Part shown: piece by piece, positions 25,592-36,807 of the stretch
Layout of the letters: each line of letters starts with the position of its first letter
Position numbering within the stretch: the first letter of the stretch is position 1
Assembly (NCBI RefSeq): GCF_900114095.1
Contig: NZ_FORV01000003.1
Coordinates: 62,001 to 126,000, forward strand
Direction of reading: 5' to 3'
DNA: 64,000 nt
Source of the DNA: Sphingomonas sp. NFR04
Lineage (GTDB): Bacteria; Pseudomonadota; Alphaproteobacteria; Sphingomonadales; Sphingomonadaceae
The notes under the pieces: generated by a model
What the model saw: only the letters and a program-made list of their open reading frames with translations
Told to the model about the DNA's origin: nothing
Databases searched by the model: none
Translations under genes and position numbers: made by a program

Positions 25592-27094
25592 TTGGTCTGT
25601 CCCGTGGAGCATTGGACCCCCGTTCGCACCGCCCGTCCGGCACGGGCGTGGCCCCCTATCGCACGGGGACTGCTGCTGTTTGCGGCCGTGGCGGTCGTGC
25701 TGCGGGCGCATGATTTCGGCAACCCGGTGATCCATGTCGACGAGCAATATTATCTGCTGGTCGGCGACCGGATGCTGCACGGTGCGCTGCCCTATGTCGA
25801 CTTCTGGGACCGCAAGCCGCTCGGGCTGTTCCTGCTGTTCGCGGGCATGCGGCTGCTGCCGGGCGACGGCATCCTCGCCTATCAGCTCACCGCGACGCTG
25901 TTCGCGGCACTGACCGCCGGGTTCATCGCCCTGTCCGCACAAAGGCTCGGCGCGCGAACGCTGGGCGCCGCGGCGGCGGGCTGCGCCTATCTGCTGTGGC
26001 TCGGCTATCTGAGCGGGCGCGGCGGCCAGTCGCCGGTCTTCTACAACCTGTTGATGGCCACGGCGGGATGGCTGACGCTGCGGCTGCCCGCCCTCGCCGA
26101 CGCGCGCAACCGGCGGGGGATCGTGCTGCAGGGCGCAGCTGCCTGCCTGCTCGCGGGGCTGGCGATCCAGACCAAATATACGCCGCTAGTGGAAGGCGCG
26201 TTCTTCGGGCTGGCGCACCTCTGGTACCTGCATCGTGCCGGGGGGAAGCGGCCGCTGCTCGGCGGTGCAGGGGCGCTTTGGGCACTGCTCGGCCTGGCGC
26301 CGACGCTGGGCGCGATCGCCTGGTATCATGCCCAAGGGCCCGCCGCGTTCTCCAGCTTCTGGTTCTCCAATTTCGCGTCCGTGGCACTGCGGCGCAGCTA
26401 TCCGGCGGCCAAGATCGTCGATCGGCTCGCCGGCACCACCGCCCAGCTTTCGCCCCTCCTCGTCTGCGCGGCCCTCAGCTGGCATTGGCAGCCGGCAGCA
26501 CATCGTGCCGAGTTGCGGGTCGTGTTCGGCTGGCTCGCGGCGGCGCTGATCGGCTTCGCGATGATCGGGGCGTTCTTCGATCATTACGCGCTGCCGCTGC
26601 TGGTGCCCTTCGCGATCGTTGCCGCCCCCGCCCTCGGGCACTCCCGGATCGTCCTAGGCGCGAGCGTCCTCGCCGCGGCGATCCTGTTCGTCGTTCACGG
26701 GCAGATCGAGCCCGACGACCGCGCCACCGCCCGCGCCGCGGCACGGATCGTCGCCGCGCATGCCGGCCAAGGCTGCCCCTATGTCTTCGCCGGCGATTCG
26801 GTGCTGTACCTGCTCGGCCATGCTTGCGTGCCGACCGCCTATGCCTTCCCGTCGACGCTCGCCTATGAAGCCGAGCAGGGCGCGACCGGGATCGACGAGG
26901 CCGCCGAGGTCCGCCGCATCATGGGCGCGCGCCCGCCCGTGGTGGTAACGATGGACCCGCCGCTCGCGCCCTGGAACCGGCAGAGCCACGCCGTGATGGC
27001 GCCGCTGCTCGCCCGCGACTATCGTCTGGAACTACGCGCATCCCGGGAGGAGAGCCATCTCCTCGTCTATGTCCGCCGCGATCTGGCGCGCTAG
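25592..27094 (+). CDS. GT39/ArnT-like integral membrane glycosyltransferase
   Basis: 500 residues with about 10-12 hydrophobic helices. The first extracytoplasmic loop has the Asp-Glu pair (D50-E51 in VIHVDEQYYLLVGDRM) followed by GALPYVDFWDRKPLGLFLLF, as in GT-C (GT39/GT83) enzymes that take sugars from polyprenyl phosphate. A soluble C-terminal part follows (CPYVFAGDSVLYLLG onwards). The start is uncertain: TTG 25592 and GTG 25604 both lack a clear ribosome site, but the N-terminal helix is needed, so a later ATG is unlikely. It is divergent from the GT2 gene and may act in the same glycan pathway. Confidence 0.8.
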   Translation: MVCPVEHWTPVRTARPARAWPPIARGLLLFAAVAVVLRAHDFGNPVIHVDEQYYLLVGDRMLHGALPYVDFWDRKPLGLFLLFAGMRLLPGDGILAYQLTATLFAALTAGFIALSAQRLGARTLGAAAAGCAYLLWLGYLSGRGGQSPVFYNLLMATAGWLTLRLPALADARNRRGIVLQGAAACLLAGLAIQTKYTPLVEGAFFGLAHLWYLHRAGGKRPLLGGAGALWALLGLAPTLGAIAWYHAQGPAAFSSFWFSNFASVALRRSYPAAKIVDRLAGTTAQLSPLLVCAALSWHWQPAAHRAELRVVFGWLAAALIGFAMIGAFFDHYALPLLVPFAIVAAPALGHSRIVLGASVLAAAILFVVHGQIEPDDRATARAAARIVAAHAGQGCPYVFAGDSVLYLLGHACVPTAYAFPSTLAYEAEQGATGIDEAAEVRRIMGARPPVVVTMDPPLAPWNRQSHAVMAPLLARDYRLELRASREESHLLVYVRRDLAR

Positions 27095-27155
27095 GGCTTT
27101 ACACGGCGCCCCGGCTTCGGCTTGGGTGGGCGCACGTAGAAGCGAAGAGGTTCCG

Positions 27156-27980
27156 ATGAAGCGCATCCTGTTGGTGGTCTTGGCCGCGATCGTGCTGGTC
27201 GGAGGCGCCGCCTTCGCCTTCACCCGGATCAAGCCGAGCGGCATTCCCGTGGTACGCGCCGTCGCCGTCGCGACGCTGCCGCACGATAGCGGCGCGTTCA
27301 CCGAGGGCCTCTTCTTCGACAAGGGCGCGATGTACGAGAGCACCGGCCAGATCGGCGAATCGGTGATCCGCAAGCTCGATCCCGCCACCGGCAAGGTGCA
27401 GCAGGAAACCTCGCTGCCCGCCCCCTATTTCGGCGAGGGCATCGTCGCCTGGGGCGACAAGCTGTTCCAGCTCACCTGGCAGGACAAGACCGGCTTCATC
27501 TACGGCCTCGACAAGTTCGAGCCGCGCGGCACCTTCTCCTATACCGGCGAAGGCTGGAGCCTGACGCGCAACGACAAGGGCATCATCATGAGCGACGGCA
27601 CGCCGGTGCTGCGCTTCCTCGATCCCAACACCATGCAGGTCACCTCGACGCTGCGGGTGACCGCGAACGGCTGCCCGGTGGCCAATCTCAACGAGCTCGA
27701 ATGGGTCGACGGGCAGATCTACGCCAATATCTGGCAGACCAACCTGATCGCCAAGATCGACCCCGTCAGCGGCAAGGTCACCGGCTTCCTCGACGTGAGC
27801 GACCTGGGGCCGAAGGACCGCGGCACCGACAATGTGGCGAACGGCATCGCCTATGATGCGGGCGCCAAGCGGCTGTTCGTCACCGGCAAGCGCTGGCCGC
27901 AGCTCTATCAGGTGAAGGAAGGCGATGCGGTCGCCAAGTCGTCCGAGGCGGCGAAGCTGACGAGCTGCAGCCAGCAGTAA
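27156..27980 (+). CDS. Glutaminyl-peptide cyclotransferase (beta-propeller type)
   Basis: Converts N-terminal glutamine of peptides to pyroglutamate. 274 residues from ATG 27156 with GAAGAGG 5 bases upstream. An N-terminal signal or anchor helix (about 4-21) is followed by blades with HDSGAFTEGLFFDKGAMYESTGQIGES, YFGEGIVAWGDKLFQLTWQDKTGFIYG and LNELEWVDGQIYANIWQTNLIAKID, the bacterial/plant-type glutamine cyclotransferase signature including the conserved FTEGL and NELEW motifs. Periplasmic location is expected. It lies 76 bp before the APC permease. Confidence 0.93.
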   Translation: MKRILLVVLAAIVLVGGAAFAFTRIKPSGIPVVRAVAVATLPHDSGAFTEGLFFDKGAMYESTGQIGESVIRKLDPATGKVQQETSLPAPYFGEGIVAWGDKLFQLTWQDKTGFIYGLDKFEPRGTFSYTGEGWSLTRNDKGIIMSDGTPVLRFLDPNTMQVTSTLRVTANGCPVANLNELEWVDGQIYANIWQTNLIAKIDPVSGKVTGFLDVSDLGPKDRGTDNVANGIAYDAGAKRLFVTGKRWPQLYQVKEGDAVAKSSEAAKLTSCSQQ

Positions 27981-28056
27981 GCAGCGCCCTCCCAAACCCT
28001 TGCCCCTTCCTCTCACCCCGCTATCACCGGCGGGCCAAGAACAAGGGGGAGGATCC

Positions 28057-29475
28057 ATGGCCAGTCTGTTCCGTCTGAAACCCATCACCGCCGCGGAGGA
28101 CCAGCCGCACGGGCACCAGCTCGCGCGAACGCTCAGCTGGTATCATCTGGTAGCGCTGGGCGTCGGCGCGATCGTCGGCACCGGGATCCTCACCCTGATC
28201 GGCGTCGGCGCGGACCGGGCGGGACCCGCCGTGATCCTGTCCTTCGTCGTGGCGGGGGCGATCTGCGCCTGCGCCGCGCTCGCCTATGCCGAGCTGGCGA
28301 CCAGCATCCCCACCTCGGGCAGCGCCTATACCTACAGCTATTTGGCACTGGGCGAGATCGTCGCCTGGGTGGTCGGCTGGAGCCTGCTTGCCGAGTACAC
28401 CCTCGTCGTCGCCACCGTCGCGGTCGGCTGGTCGGGCTATGCCACACCCTTCCTGCTCGGCATGGGCGTGCCCGCGGAGCTCACCCATGGCCCGCAGATG
28501 GTCGCTGGACAGGTGGCGCATTGGGGCGTCAACGTGCCCGCGCTGTTCGTTGTCTGGCTGGTCGCCGGGCTGCTGATCCTCGGCACGCGCGAGAGCGCGA
28601 CGCTCAACGCCATCCTGGTCGCGGTGAAGCTGGTCGCGCTGGCCGTGTTCGTCGCGGTCGCGCTACCCTATTTCGATGCCGCCAATTTCGATCCGTTCGC
28701 CCCCTTCGGCTTTGCCAAACATGCGAGCGGCGGGGTCGAGCGCGGCATGATGGCCGCCGCCGCGATCATCTTCTTCGCCTTTTACGGCTTCGATGCGATC
28801 TCCACCGCCGCCGAGGAAGCCAAGAACCCCGGCCGGGACCTGGCGATCGGCATCGTCGGATCGATGGTGGCCTGCGTCGCCATCTACATGATCGTGGCGC
28901 TGACCGCAGTGGGCGCGCTCCACTATACCCGCTTCGCCGACAGCCCCGAGCCGCTGGCGCTTATCCTGCGCGAGATCGGCCAGCCCGGCATCGCCAAGTT
29001 CCTGGCGCTCAGCGCCATCGTCGCGCTGCCGACGGTGATCCTCGGCTTCCTGTTCGGCCAGAGCCGCATTTTCTTCGTGATGGCGCGCGACGGCCTGCTG
29101 CCGAAGTCGCTCGCGAAGGTTTCGCGCCGCGGGTCGCCGGTGCGGATCACGCTGTTCACCGCCGCCATCGTCAGCGTCTTCGCCGCCTTCCTGCCGATCG
29201 ACGAGATCGCAGCACTCGCCAATGCAGGCACGCTCACCGCCTTCGCCGCCGTGGGCCTGTGCCTGCTGGTGCTCCGCCGCCGCGCTCCGGAGCTCGTCCG
29301 CCCGTTCCGCACCCCCGCCGCCTGGGTCGTCGGCCTCGGCGCGATCTTCGGCTGCTTCTACCTGTTCCTCAGCCTGCCGACCAAGACGCAAGCCTGGTTC
29401 GGCTGCTGGAACCTCTTGGGTCTCGTCGTCTATTTCGCCTATGCCCGCCGCAACGCAGCAAAGGGTGACGCATGA
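28057..29475 (+). CDS. APC-family amino acid permease (cationic amino acid transporter type)
   Basis: 472 residues from ATG 28057, with AAGGGGGAGG upstream. About twelve transmembrane helices. TM1 contains the unwound substrate-binding stretch GVGAIVGTGILTLIGVGA, followed by GPAVILSFVVAGAICACAALAYAELA, and the helix-6 region FFAFYGFDAISTAAEEAKNPGRDLAIGI is diagnostic of the CAT/YfnA branch. Proton-coupled uptake or exchange of amino acids is expected. It overlaps mtnP by 4 bp (ATGA), suggesting co-expression with methylthioadenosine salvage. Confidence 0.93.
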   Translation: MASLFRLKPITAAEDQPHGHQLARTLSWYHLVALGVGAIVGTGILTLIGVGADRAGPAVILSFVVAGAICACAALAYAELATSIPTSGSAYTYSYLALGEIVAWVVGWSLLAEYTLVVATVAVGWSGYATPFLLGMGVPAELTHGPQMVAGQVAHWGVNVPALFVVWLVAGLLILGTRESATLNAILVAVKLVALAVFVAVALPYFDAANFDPFAPFGFAKHASGGVERGMMAAAAIIFFAFYGFDAISTAAEEAKNPGRDLAIGIVGSMVACVAIYMIVALTAVGALHYTRFADSPEPLALILREIGQPGIAKFLALSAIVALPTVILGFLFGQSRIFFVMARDGLLPKSLAKVSRRGSPVRITLFTAAIVSVFAAFLPIDEIAALANAGTLTAFAAVGLCLLVLRRRAPELVRPFRTPAAWVVGLGAIFGCFYLFLSLPTKTQAWFGCWNLLGLVVYFAYARRNAAKGDA

Positions 29476-30338
29476 GCGGTTGGACGATCGGAATCATCGG
29501 CGGTTCGGGGCTCTACGATGTCGAGGGCATCGAGGGTGGCGAATGGGCGGACGTGGCGAGCCCCTGGGGCCAGCCGTCCGACGCCTGCTTCGTCGGGCAT
29601 GTCGGCCATGTGAAAGTGGTGTTCCTGCCGCGCCACGGCCGCGGCCACCGGATCAGCCCATCGGACCTCAACGTCCGCGCCAATATCGACGTGCTGAAGC
29701 GGCTGGGCGTGACCGACGTGCTCGCCGTCTCCTCGGTCGGCTCGCTGGCGGAAGAGCGCGCGCCGGGCACCTTCACCATCGCCGACCAGTTCATCGACCG
29801 CACCAAGGGCCGTACGCCCAGCTTCTTCGGCTCCGGCATGGTCGCCCATGTCTCGATGGCCGATCCGGTCTGCCCTCGCCTCTCCGCGCTGGCCGCCGAG
29901 GCGGCGCAGGCGGCGGGCGCCACGACGCATGTCGGCGGCACCTATCTGGCGATGGAAGGCCCGCAATTCTCGACGCGCGCCGAGAGCAACCTCTATCGCA
30001 GCTGGGGCTGCGACATCATCGGCATGACCGCGATGCCCGAGGCCAAGCTCGCCCGCGAGGCGGAGCTGCCCTACGCGCTGGTCGGCATGGTCACCGATTA
30101 TGACTGCTGGCGCGAAGGCGAGGAAGCGGTGGACGTGGCGCAGGTGATCGCCCAGCTTTCCAGCAATGCCGAGAAGGCTCGCAAGCTGGTGATGCATCTG
30201 CTGCGCAACCTGCCCGAGGAGCGCGCGCCCTCGCCGATCGACACCTGCCTCGACATGGCGCTGATTACCGCCCCCTCGGCACGCGATCCGCAGCTGCTGG
30301 CGAAGCTCGACGCCGTTGCCGGCCGGGCGCTCGGCTGA
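29472..30338 (+). CDS. mtnP: S-methyl-5'-thioadenosine phosphorylase
   Basis: Cleaves methylthioadenosine with phosphate to adenine and methylthioribose-1-phosphate. 288 residues, normal length. Motifs: IGIIGGSGLYD (7-17), LPRHGRGHRISPSDLN (phosphate/ribose site), SSVGSLAEE, MEGPQFSTRAESNLYRSWG and IGMTAMPEAKLAREAELPYALVGMVTDYDCW, where the Asp pair favours adenine nucleosides (MTAP rather than guanosine phosphorylase). It is coupled to the permease upstream and to the FKBP gene downstream (TGATG, 1-bp overlap). Confidence 0.96.
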   Translation: MSGWTIGIIGGSGLYDVEGIEGGEWADVASPWGQPSDACFVGHVGHVKVVFLPRHGRGHRISPSDLNVRANIDVLKRLGVTDVLAVSSVGSLAEERAPGTFTIADQFIDRTKGRTPSFFGSGMVAHVSMADPVCPRLSALAAEAAQAAGATTHVGGTYLAMEGPQFSTRAESNLYRSWGCDIIGMTAMPEAKLAREAELPYALVGMVTDYDCWREGEEAVDVAQVIAQLSSNAEKARKLVMHLLRNLPEERAPSPIDTCLDMALITAPSARDPQLLAKLDAVAGRALG

Positions 30339-30814
30339 TGGCGCCCGCGATGCTCGCAGCGGCGGCGCTGCTGTTCGCCGTCCCGGCCATGGCGCAGGAA
30401 GCCCCGGCAGATCCCTCGCAGGACCTCCGCTGGCAGAGCGCCCAGTCGCTCGCGCTGGCCAGCCGCAGCTCGGCACAGGGCTGGCGCGTGCTCGAAGGCG
30501 GCCTGCGCTGGCGGCGGGTGAAGGGCGACGGCTCCGGCCAGCACCCGAGCGTCAGCGACATGGTGACGCTGCATTATGCCGGCACCTTCGTCGACGGGAC
30601 CGAATTCGACAGCTCCTATGGCGGCCCGCCCGCGCACTTTCCGCTCGATCGGCTGATCCGCGCCTGGCAGATCGCGGTGCCGCTGATGGGCGTGGGCGAC
30701 ACGATCGAAATCGCGGTGCCCGCCGAGCTTGGCTATGGCTTCCAGGGCAAGGGGCCGATCCCCGGTGGCGCAACGCTGCTGTTCAAGATCGAGCTGCTCG
30801 GCATCGGTGGTTGA
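30338..30814 (+). CDS. Periplasmic FKBP-type peptidyl-prolyl cis-trans isomerase
   Basis: 158 residues. A signal peptide (about 1-19, ending AMAQE) is followed by a short spacer and one FKBP domain (about 70-157). Recognisable FKBP positions: VTLHYAGTFVDGTEFDSSY, FPLDRLIRAWQIAVPLMGVGDTIEIAVPAELGYG and IPGGATLLFKIELLGI. It probably assists folding of exported proteins. The start ATG overlaps the mtnP stop by one base. A GC-rich hairpin follows the stop. Confidence 0.92.
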   Translation: MAPAMLAAAALLFAVPAMAQEAPADPSQDLRWQSAQSLALASRSSAQGWRVLEGGLRWRRVKGDGSGQHPSVSDMVTLHYAGTFVDGTEFDSSYGGPPAHFPLDRLIRAWQIAVPLMGVGDTIEIAVPAELGYGFQGKGPIPGGATLLFKIELLGIGG

Positions 30815-30823
30815 GCGGGACAA

Positions 30824-30848
30824 GGCCGCGCGGATGTCCTGCGCGGCC
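30824..30848 (+). terminator. Hairpin downstream of the permease-mtnP-FKBP operon
   Basis: GGCCGCGC and GCGCGGCC form an 8-bp stem around a 9-base loop, ten bases past the FKBP stop. Only a weak T stretch follows (CTGTTCC), so termination efficiency is unclear. Confidence 0.5.
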
Positions 30849-30921
30849 CTGTTCCACAAGCACCTGCGGCTGCGCAGGCCGGTCGCGTGCCGCAGGTCCG
30901 CGTCGCGCCTAGAATGCGCCA

Positions 30922-32169
30922 TCAGCAGCCCGGCGACGATCGCCACGAAAAACGCGCGCGCAATGCCCGGAACAAGAGCCGGGATCGGCGTGTCGAGTTC
31001 GAGAACCGCCTTGCCATCCCCACGCAGCCAAAGCCGGCGATGAGCATCGCCCAGGCTGCCGGCTCCGGCACGGGCGCAAACGACGCGAACGAGGCGGACG
31101 CGTGTGCGGCATTGTACGCCTGATAGATCTGCGCTGTAGACATATGATAGCTGGGGTTTGCCAGCACGTTGAGGTTCAGGTTCCAACCGATCGCGTCGAA
31201 AACCGCCAGATCGGCTGCTGTCACCACGTCGTTCACGCCATCGCACGAATAGGGATTCATCATCCCGATGAAGCCGGTGCAGCCGCCAACGACCTTCCAG
31301 TGCGACGCCTGCCAGCCATCGCCGTAATATTCCCCGGTAGAGAAATAGGCGTTGCCGCCGAACGCCGTTGCGCCGCCATCGATCGAGAAATAGGCGGGCA
31401 CGTTGAATTGCCAGTCGAGCTGGCCCGGCGCCGAATAACGGAACAGGTCCATGCCGTACGCGACCGTGGCGTCATTGATATGCCAGGTCGGGCCCGCCGC
31501 GGTATCGAAGGTGTCGACGCCGCTGGTAAAGCCCAGCGCATGCCCGATCTCGTGGATGGCAGTGCCGATGAAGTCGTAGCTTCCCGCGCTGATCCCGTCC
31601 GAGGGATTGAAGTCGAACGACTGGGCGCTGGAGAAGATGATCTCCGCATCCAGGCCGCTCACATTGTTCACCAGCGCCTTGAGATTGGCGCTGGTCAGCG
31701 CGACCGTGCTGCCGATGTTGCTGCCGTCGGGGGGATTCCGGCTGCCCGACGTGGCGATCCCGTCATGATGGGCCGGATCGTCATAGGCCGGGATCAGCAC
31801 CGAGGGCGTGCCCGCACTGCTCAGCGGCTGGAAGTGGCTGACAGCCTGTGCATCGAGTGCGCTGTTGCCGGTGACGGCCAGCGCATGCTGGTAGCTGGCG
31901 ATCGTGATGCCGTCGAAATAGCGGAAGCTCGTGCCCCCCAGATCGTCCGGATCGAGCGCCTGGAAACCGACATTGATATTGATCGTGGCGTTGTTGGTGA
32001 GGACCGACTCCCAATAGCTGGCCGCAATTCTGAACGCCGCGTCGGCCGGCGATCCCGCAACCCCACCAATGTCGTGCAGTACGATGTGCGTCTGCGCCCG
32101 AACCGGCGCCGAAAGCGCGAGCAGCGCCGCCGCGCCGCAAGCGAGTAGCCGTATCTTCCCAGCAAACAT
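30922..32169 (-). CDS. PEPxxWA-CTERM metalloprotease, NF038122-like (copy 1)
   Basis: 415 residues. A signal peptide (about 1-25) is followed by a secreted domain with the zinc-metalloprotease motif AIHEIGHALGF (HExxH) and conserved SIDGGATAF, YFSTGE, GDGWQASHWK, MNPYSCDG and LAVFDAIGWN blocks. The C-terminal sorting signal is VPEPAAWAMLIAGFGCVGMARRF, processed in the inner membrane by an exosortase in such bacteria. It is a tandem paralogue of the next gene. Oddly, about 27 residues (SNSTRRSR to SSPGC) follow the sorting helix where most such proteins end within a few Arg residues, so a lost stop or late frameshift is possible. Confidence 0.82.
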   Translation of the reverse strand: MFAGKIRLLACGAAALLALSAPVRAQTHIVLHDIGGVAGSPADAAFRIAASYWESVLTNNATININVGFQALDPDDLGGTSFRYFDGITIASYQHALAVTGNSALDAQAVSHFQPLSSAGTPSVLIPAYDDPAHHDGIATSGSRNPPDGSNIGSTVALTSANLKALVNNVSGLDAEIIFSSAQSFDFNPSDGISAGSYDFIGTAIHEIGHALGFTSGVDTFDTAAGPTWHINDATVAYGMDLFRYSAPGQLDWQFNVPAYFSIDGGATAFGGNAYFSTGEYYGDGWQASHWKVVGGCTGFIGMMNPYSCDGVNDVVTAADLAVFDAIGWNLNLNVLANPSYHMSTAQIYQAYNAAHASASFASFAPVPEPAAWAMLIAGFGCVGMARRFSNSTRRSRLLFRALRARFSWRSSPGC

Positions 32170-32288
32170 CCGAGCCCTCCCCCAACATCCAGCGCGATCG
32201 CTAGGCGTGCAGTCTGCCTCGCGGCGGCGACGGTGGGGAAGCGGAGCTAGGTGCGAAATGGACGGATCGGCACGCAGCGCGCACGAAC

Positions 32289-32318
32289 GAAAACGACCCC
32301 GCTTCCGGAAAAGCGGGG
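32289..32318 (-). terminator. Rho-independent terminator of metalloprotease copy 2
   Basis: On the minus strand an 8-bp stem CCCCGCTT/AAGCGGGG with a 6-base loop is followed by GTCGTTTTCG, 25 bp past the stop of the upstream metalloprotease gene. Confidence 0.7.
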
Positions 32319-32343
32319 CCGTTCGACCTACGATCGCAGGCGG

Positions 32344-33528
32344 TTAGGCGAAGCGGACCTGCCGCGAGCGGTTGCGGTAGCGCATCGCGCCGCCGATCGC
32401 GCCGAAGCCGAGGATCAGCATCGTCCAGCTTTCCGGCTCGGGCACCGAACCCCCGGCGGCGATCCAGGCCTGGGCCACGTCCTTGGTGCTGAACTTGTAC
32501 CCGCCATTGGCGAGGACATCGACGTTCACGTTCCAGCCAATCGCGTCCATCAGGGCGAGATCCGCGGCGGTGACCACGTCCATCTGGCCGCCGCAGGTAT
32601 ACGGATTCATCACGCCGATATAGCCGCTGCAGGTGTTGTTCGCCTTCCAGTGCGAGGCCTGCCAGCCATCGCCGTTATTCTCGCCGGTCGAGAAATAGTC
32701 CTTGCCCTGGAAAGCGGTCGCGCCCCCGTCGATCGAGAAATAGGAATCCTGGTTGAACGCCCAGTTGAGCTGCCCATCGCCGCTGTAGCGGAACATGTCC
32801 GCTGCATAGGCCCACCAGTAATTGTCGGTCTTGAACCCGGTACCGACCGAATAGTCGAAATCGTCCGCCCCGCTGAGGAAGCCCAGCGCGTGGCCCATTT
32901 CGTGGATGGCGACGCCGATGAAGTCGGCGGTGCCGGCCTTGATGCCATCCGTGGGATTGAAGTCGAACGCGAACTGGTTGGAGAACTGGATCGTCGCATC
33001 GACCGAGGCCGCCGCCGCGCCCAGCGCCTGCGCATTCGCGCTGCTGAGCGCCATGCTGTTGCTGATCGGCTTGCCGTCGGGCGTGAGGCGGGTCCCCGTA
33101 GCGGCGACGCCGTCGAGGGTGGCCGGCCGGGCATAGTTCGGCACGATCGCCGATACGCTGCCGGTAGGACTCAGCGGCGCCAGATGCGAAAGGACGGTCG
33201 CATCGAGCGCGCTCGTGCCGGTCGCGGCAAGGGCGCCGTAATAGCTGTCGATCCCGACATTGGTGAGCAGCGTGCTGCTGGTACCGCCCAGAATATTCGG
33301 CCCGAGCTTGGCAAAGCCTACGTCGAAGTGCAGCGTCACGTTGCTGGTGAGGACGCTCTCCCAATAGCTCGCGGCGATCTTGAAGCCGAGCTCCGCCGGG
33401 GAGCCCTTCACGCCGCCAATGTCGTTGAGCACGATCTTGGTCTGCGCGGCCGCAGGTTGTGCCGCAGTAATCGCCAGTCCGAATGCCGTCGCAGTCGCGA
33501 GCAGCGCCTTGATCTTCGTCGTCTTCAT
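32344..33528 (-). CDS. PEP-CTERM metalloprotease, NF038122-like (copy 2)
   Basis: 394 residues from ATG 33528, chosen for GGGGG 5 bases upstream. A signal peptide (about 1-28, ending QPAAAQ) precedes the same secreted protease layout as copy 1: TKIVLNDIGGVKGSPAELGFKIAASYWESVL, AIHEMGHALGF (HExxH), YFSIDGGATAF, YFSTGENNGDGWQASHWK, MNPYTCGG and LALMDAIGWN. The sorting signal VPEPESWTMLILGFGAIGGAMRYRNRSRQ ends normally with a basic tail. It is probably an exported, surface-released zinc protease. The promoter region holds a palindrome and a CtrA-like site. Confidence 0.84.
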   Translation of the reverse strand: MKTTKIKALLATATAFGLAITAAQPAAAQTKIVLNDIGGVKGSPAELGFKIAASYWESVLTSNVTLHFDVGFAKLGPNILGGTSSTLLTNVGIDSYYGALAATGTSALDATVLSHLAPLSPTGSVSAIVPNYARPATLDGVAATGTRLTPDGKPISNSMALSSANAQALGAAAASVDATIQFSNQFAFDFNPTDGIKAGTADFIGVAIHEMGHALGFLSGADDFDYSVGTGFKTDNYWWAYAADMFRYSGDGQLNWAFNQDSYFSIDGGATAFQGKDYFSTGENNGDGWQASHWKANNTCSGYIGVMNPYTCGGQMDVVTAADLALMDAIGWNVNVDVLANGGYKFSTKDVAQAWIAAGGSVPEPESWTMLILGFGAIGGAMRYRNRSRQVRFA

Positions 33529-33574
33529 CCGAACCCCCATTTTGGTCGATGACTTCGATCGCACCGAATCCCGG

Positions 33575-33590
33575 TTTACCGATCGTTAAC
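33575..33590. promoter_or_regulatory. Possible CtrA-like box upstream of metalloprotease copy 2
   Basis: TTTA-N7-TTAAC differs at one position from the TTAA-N7-TTAA consensus of the alphaproteobacterial cell-cycle regulator CtrA and lies about 50 bp before the ATG. A single near-match can occur by chance. Confidence 0.22.
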
Positions 33591-33680
33591 CAAAGTGATG
33601 GAGCCGACGGCATTGGGTCAAGCAGGAAATGTTACAATTTTTCGTTTTGTTGAAACCTTGTGTCGCAGCATCATCACATA

Positions 33681-33698
33681 TATTCACGAACGTGAATA
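33681..33698. promoter_or_regulatory. Perfect palindrome TATTCACG-AA-CGTGAATA, candidate operator
   Basis: Two 8-bp arms with a 2-bp centre, in an AT-rich intergenic region between the acnA terminator and metalloprotease copy 2, about 155 bp upstream of the protease start. The symmetry suggests a dimeric regulator site. The regulator is not known. Confidence 0.42.
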
Positions 33699-33711
33699 CT
33701 ATAGGAGACAC

Positions 33712-33748
33712 AAAAAAACCGGCGCCCTCCCTGGAGAGGACGCCGGCC
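33712..33748 (-). terminator. Rho-independent terminator of acnA
   Basis: On the minus strand a CCGGCG/CGCCGG stem extended by CCTCC/GGAGAGG pairing is followed by seven consecutive T residues, starting 20 bp after the acnA stop. Confidence 0.85.
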
Positions 33749-33767
33749 TTGTACTTGATACGACGGA

Positions 33768-36440
<2,673 letters not shown>

Positions 36441-36807
36441 GAGGCGCGGGGTCCTTTCCCTGATCTGGTCCGCCGGGCGCTCGGTGGACGCAGCCCATTA
36501 TAGGCCGCGCGGGCGCACCGTCGGGGTGCTGCGAATGCGAAGATTCGCGAGGGGCCTTAGCGCGGTGCGGCGGGGAGGGAAAGGGGAGGTTGGTAGGGGG
36601 CCGGGTGGTGGTAGCGGTAACCGCCCTGGCGGCAAATTTAATACGTCCGCCGCCCGCCCCACCCCAAAAGCGGTTCTTCAAAGTGCAAGCAGACTAGAAA
36701 CGTGTACGGATCGACTAAAAAAGCGCCTTGATTGCAAAACTTGCGTAATGATATTGACCGATCTTACGACTAGCCAGAATGACGAAAGCCCTTTCGGAGA
36801 CAGGTTG
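36441..36807. other. Intergenic region between divergent acnA and a lipoprotein gene
   Basis: 367 bp without a supported gene. The half next to acnA is very G-rich on the plus strand (GGGGAGGGAAAGGGGAGG). The half next to the lipoprotein gene turns AT-richer from about 36690 (for example TTGATTGCAAAACTTGCG then TAATGATATTG), which probably contains its promoter. An open frame from 36382 spans the region but lacks coding features. Confidence 0.6.
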
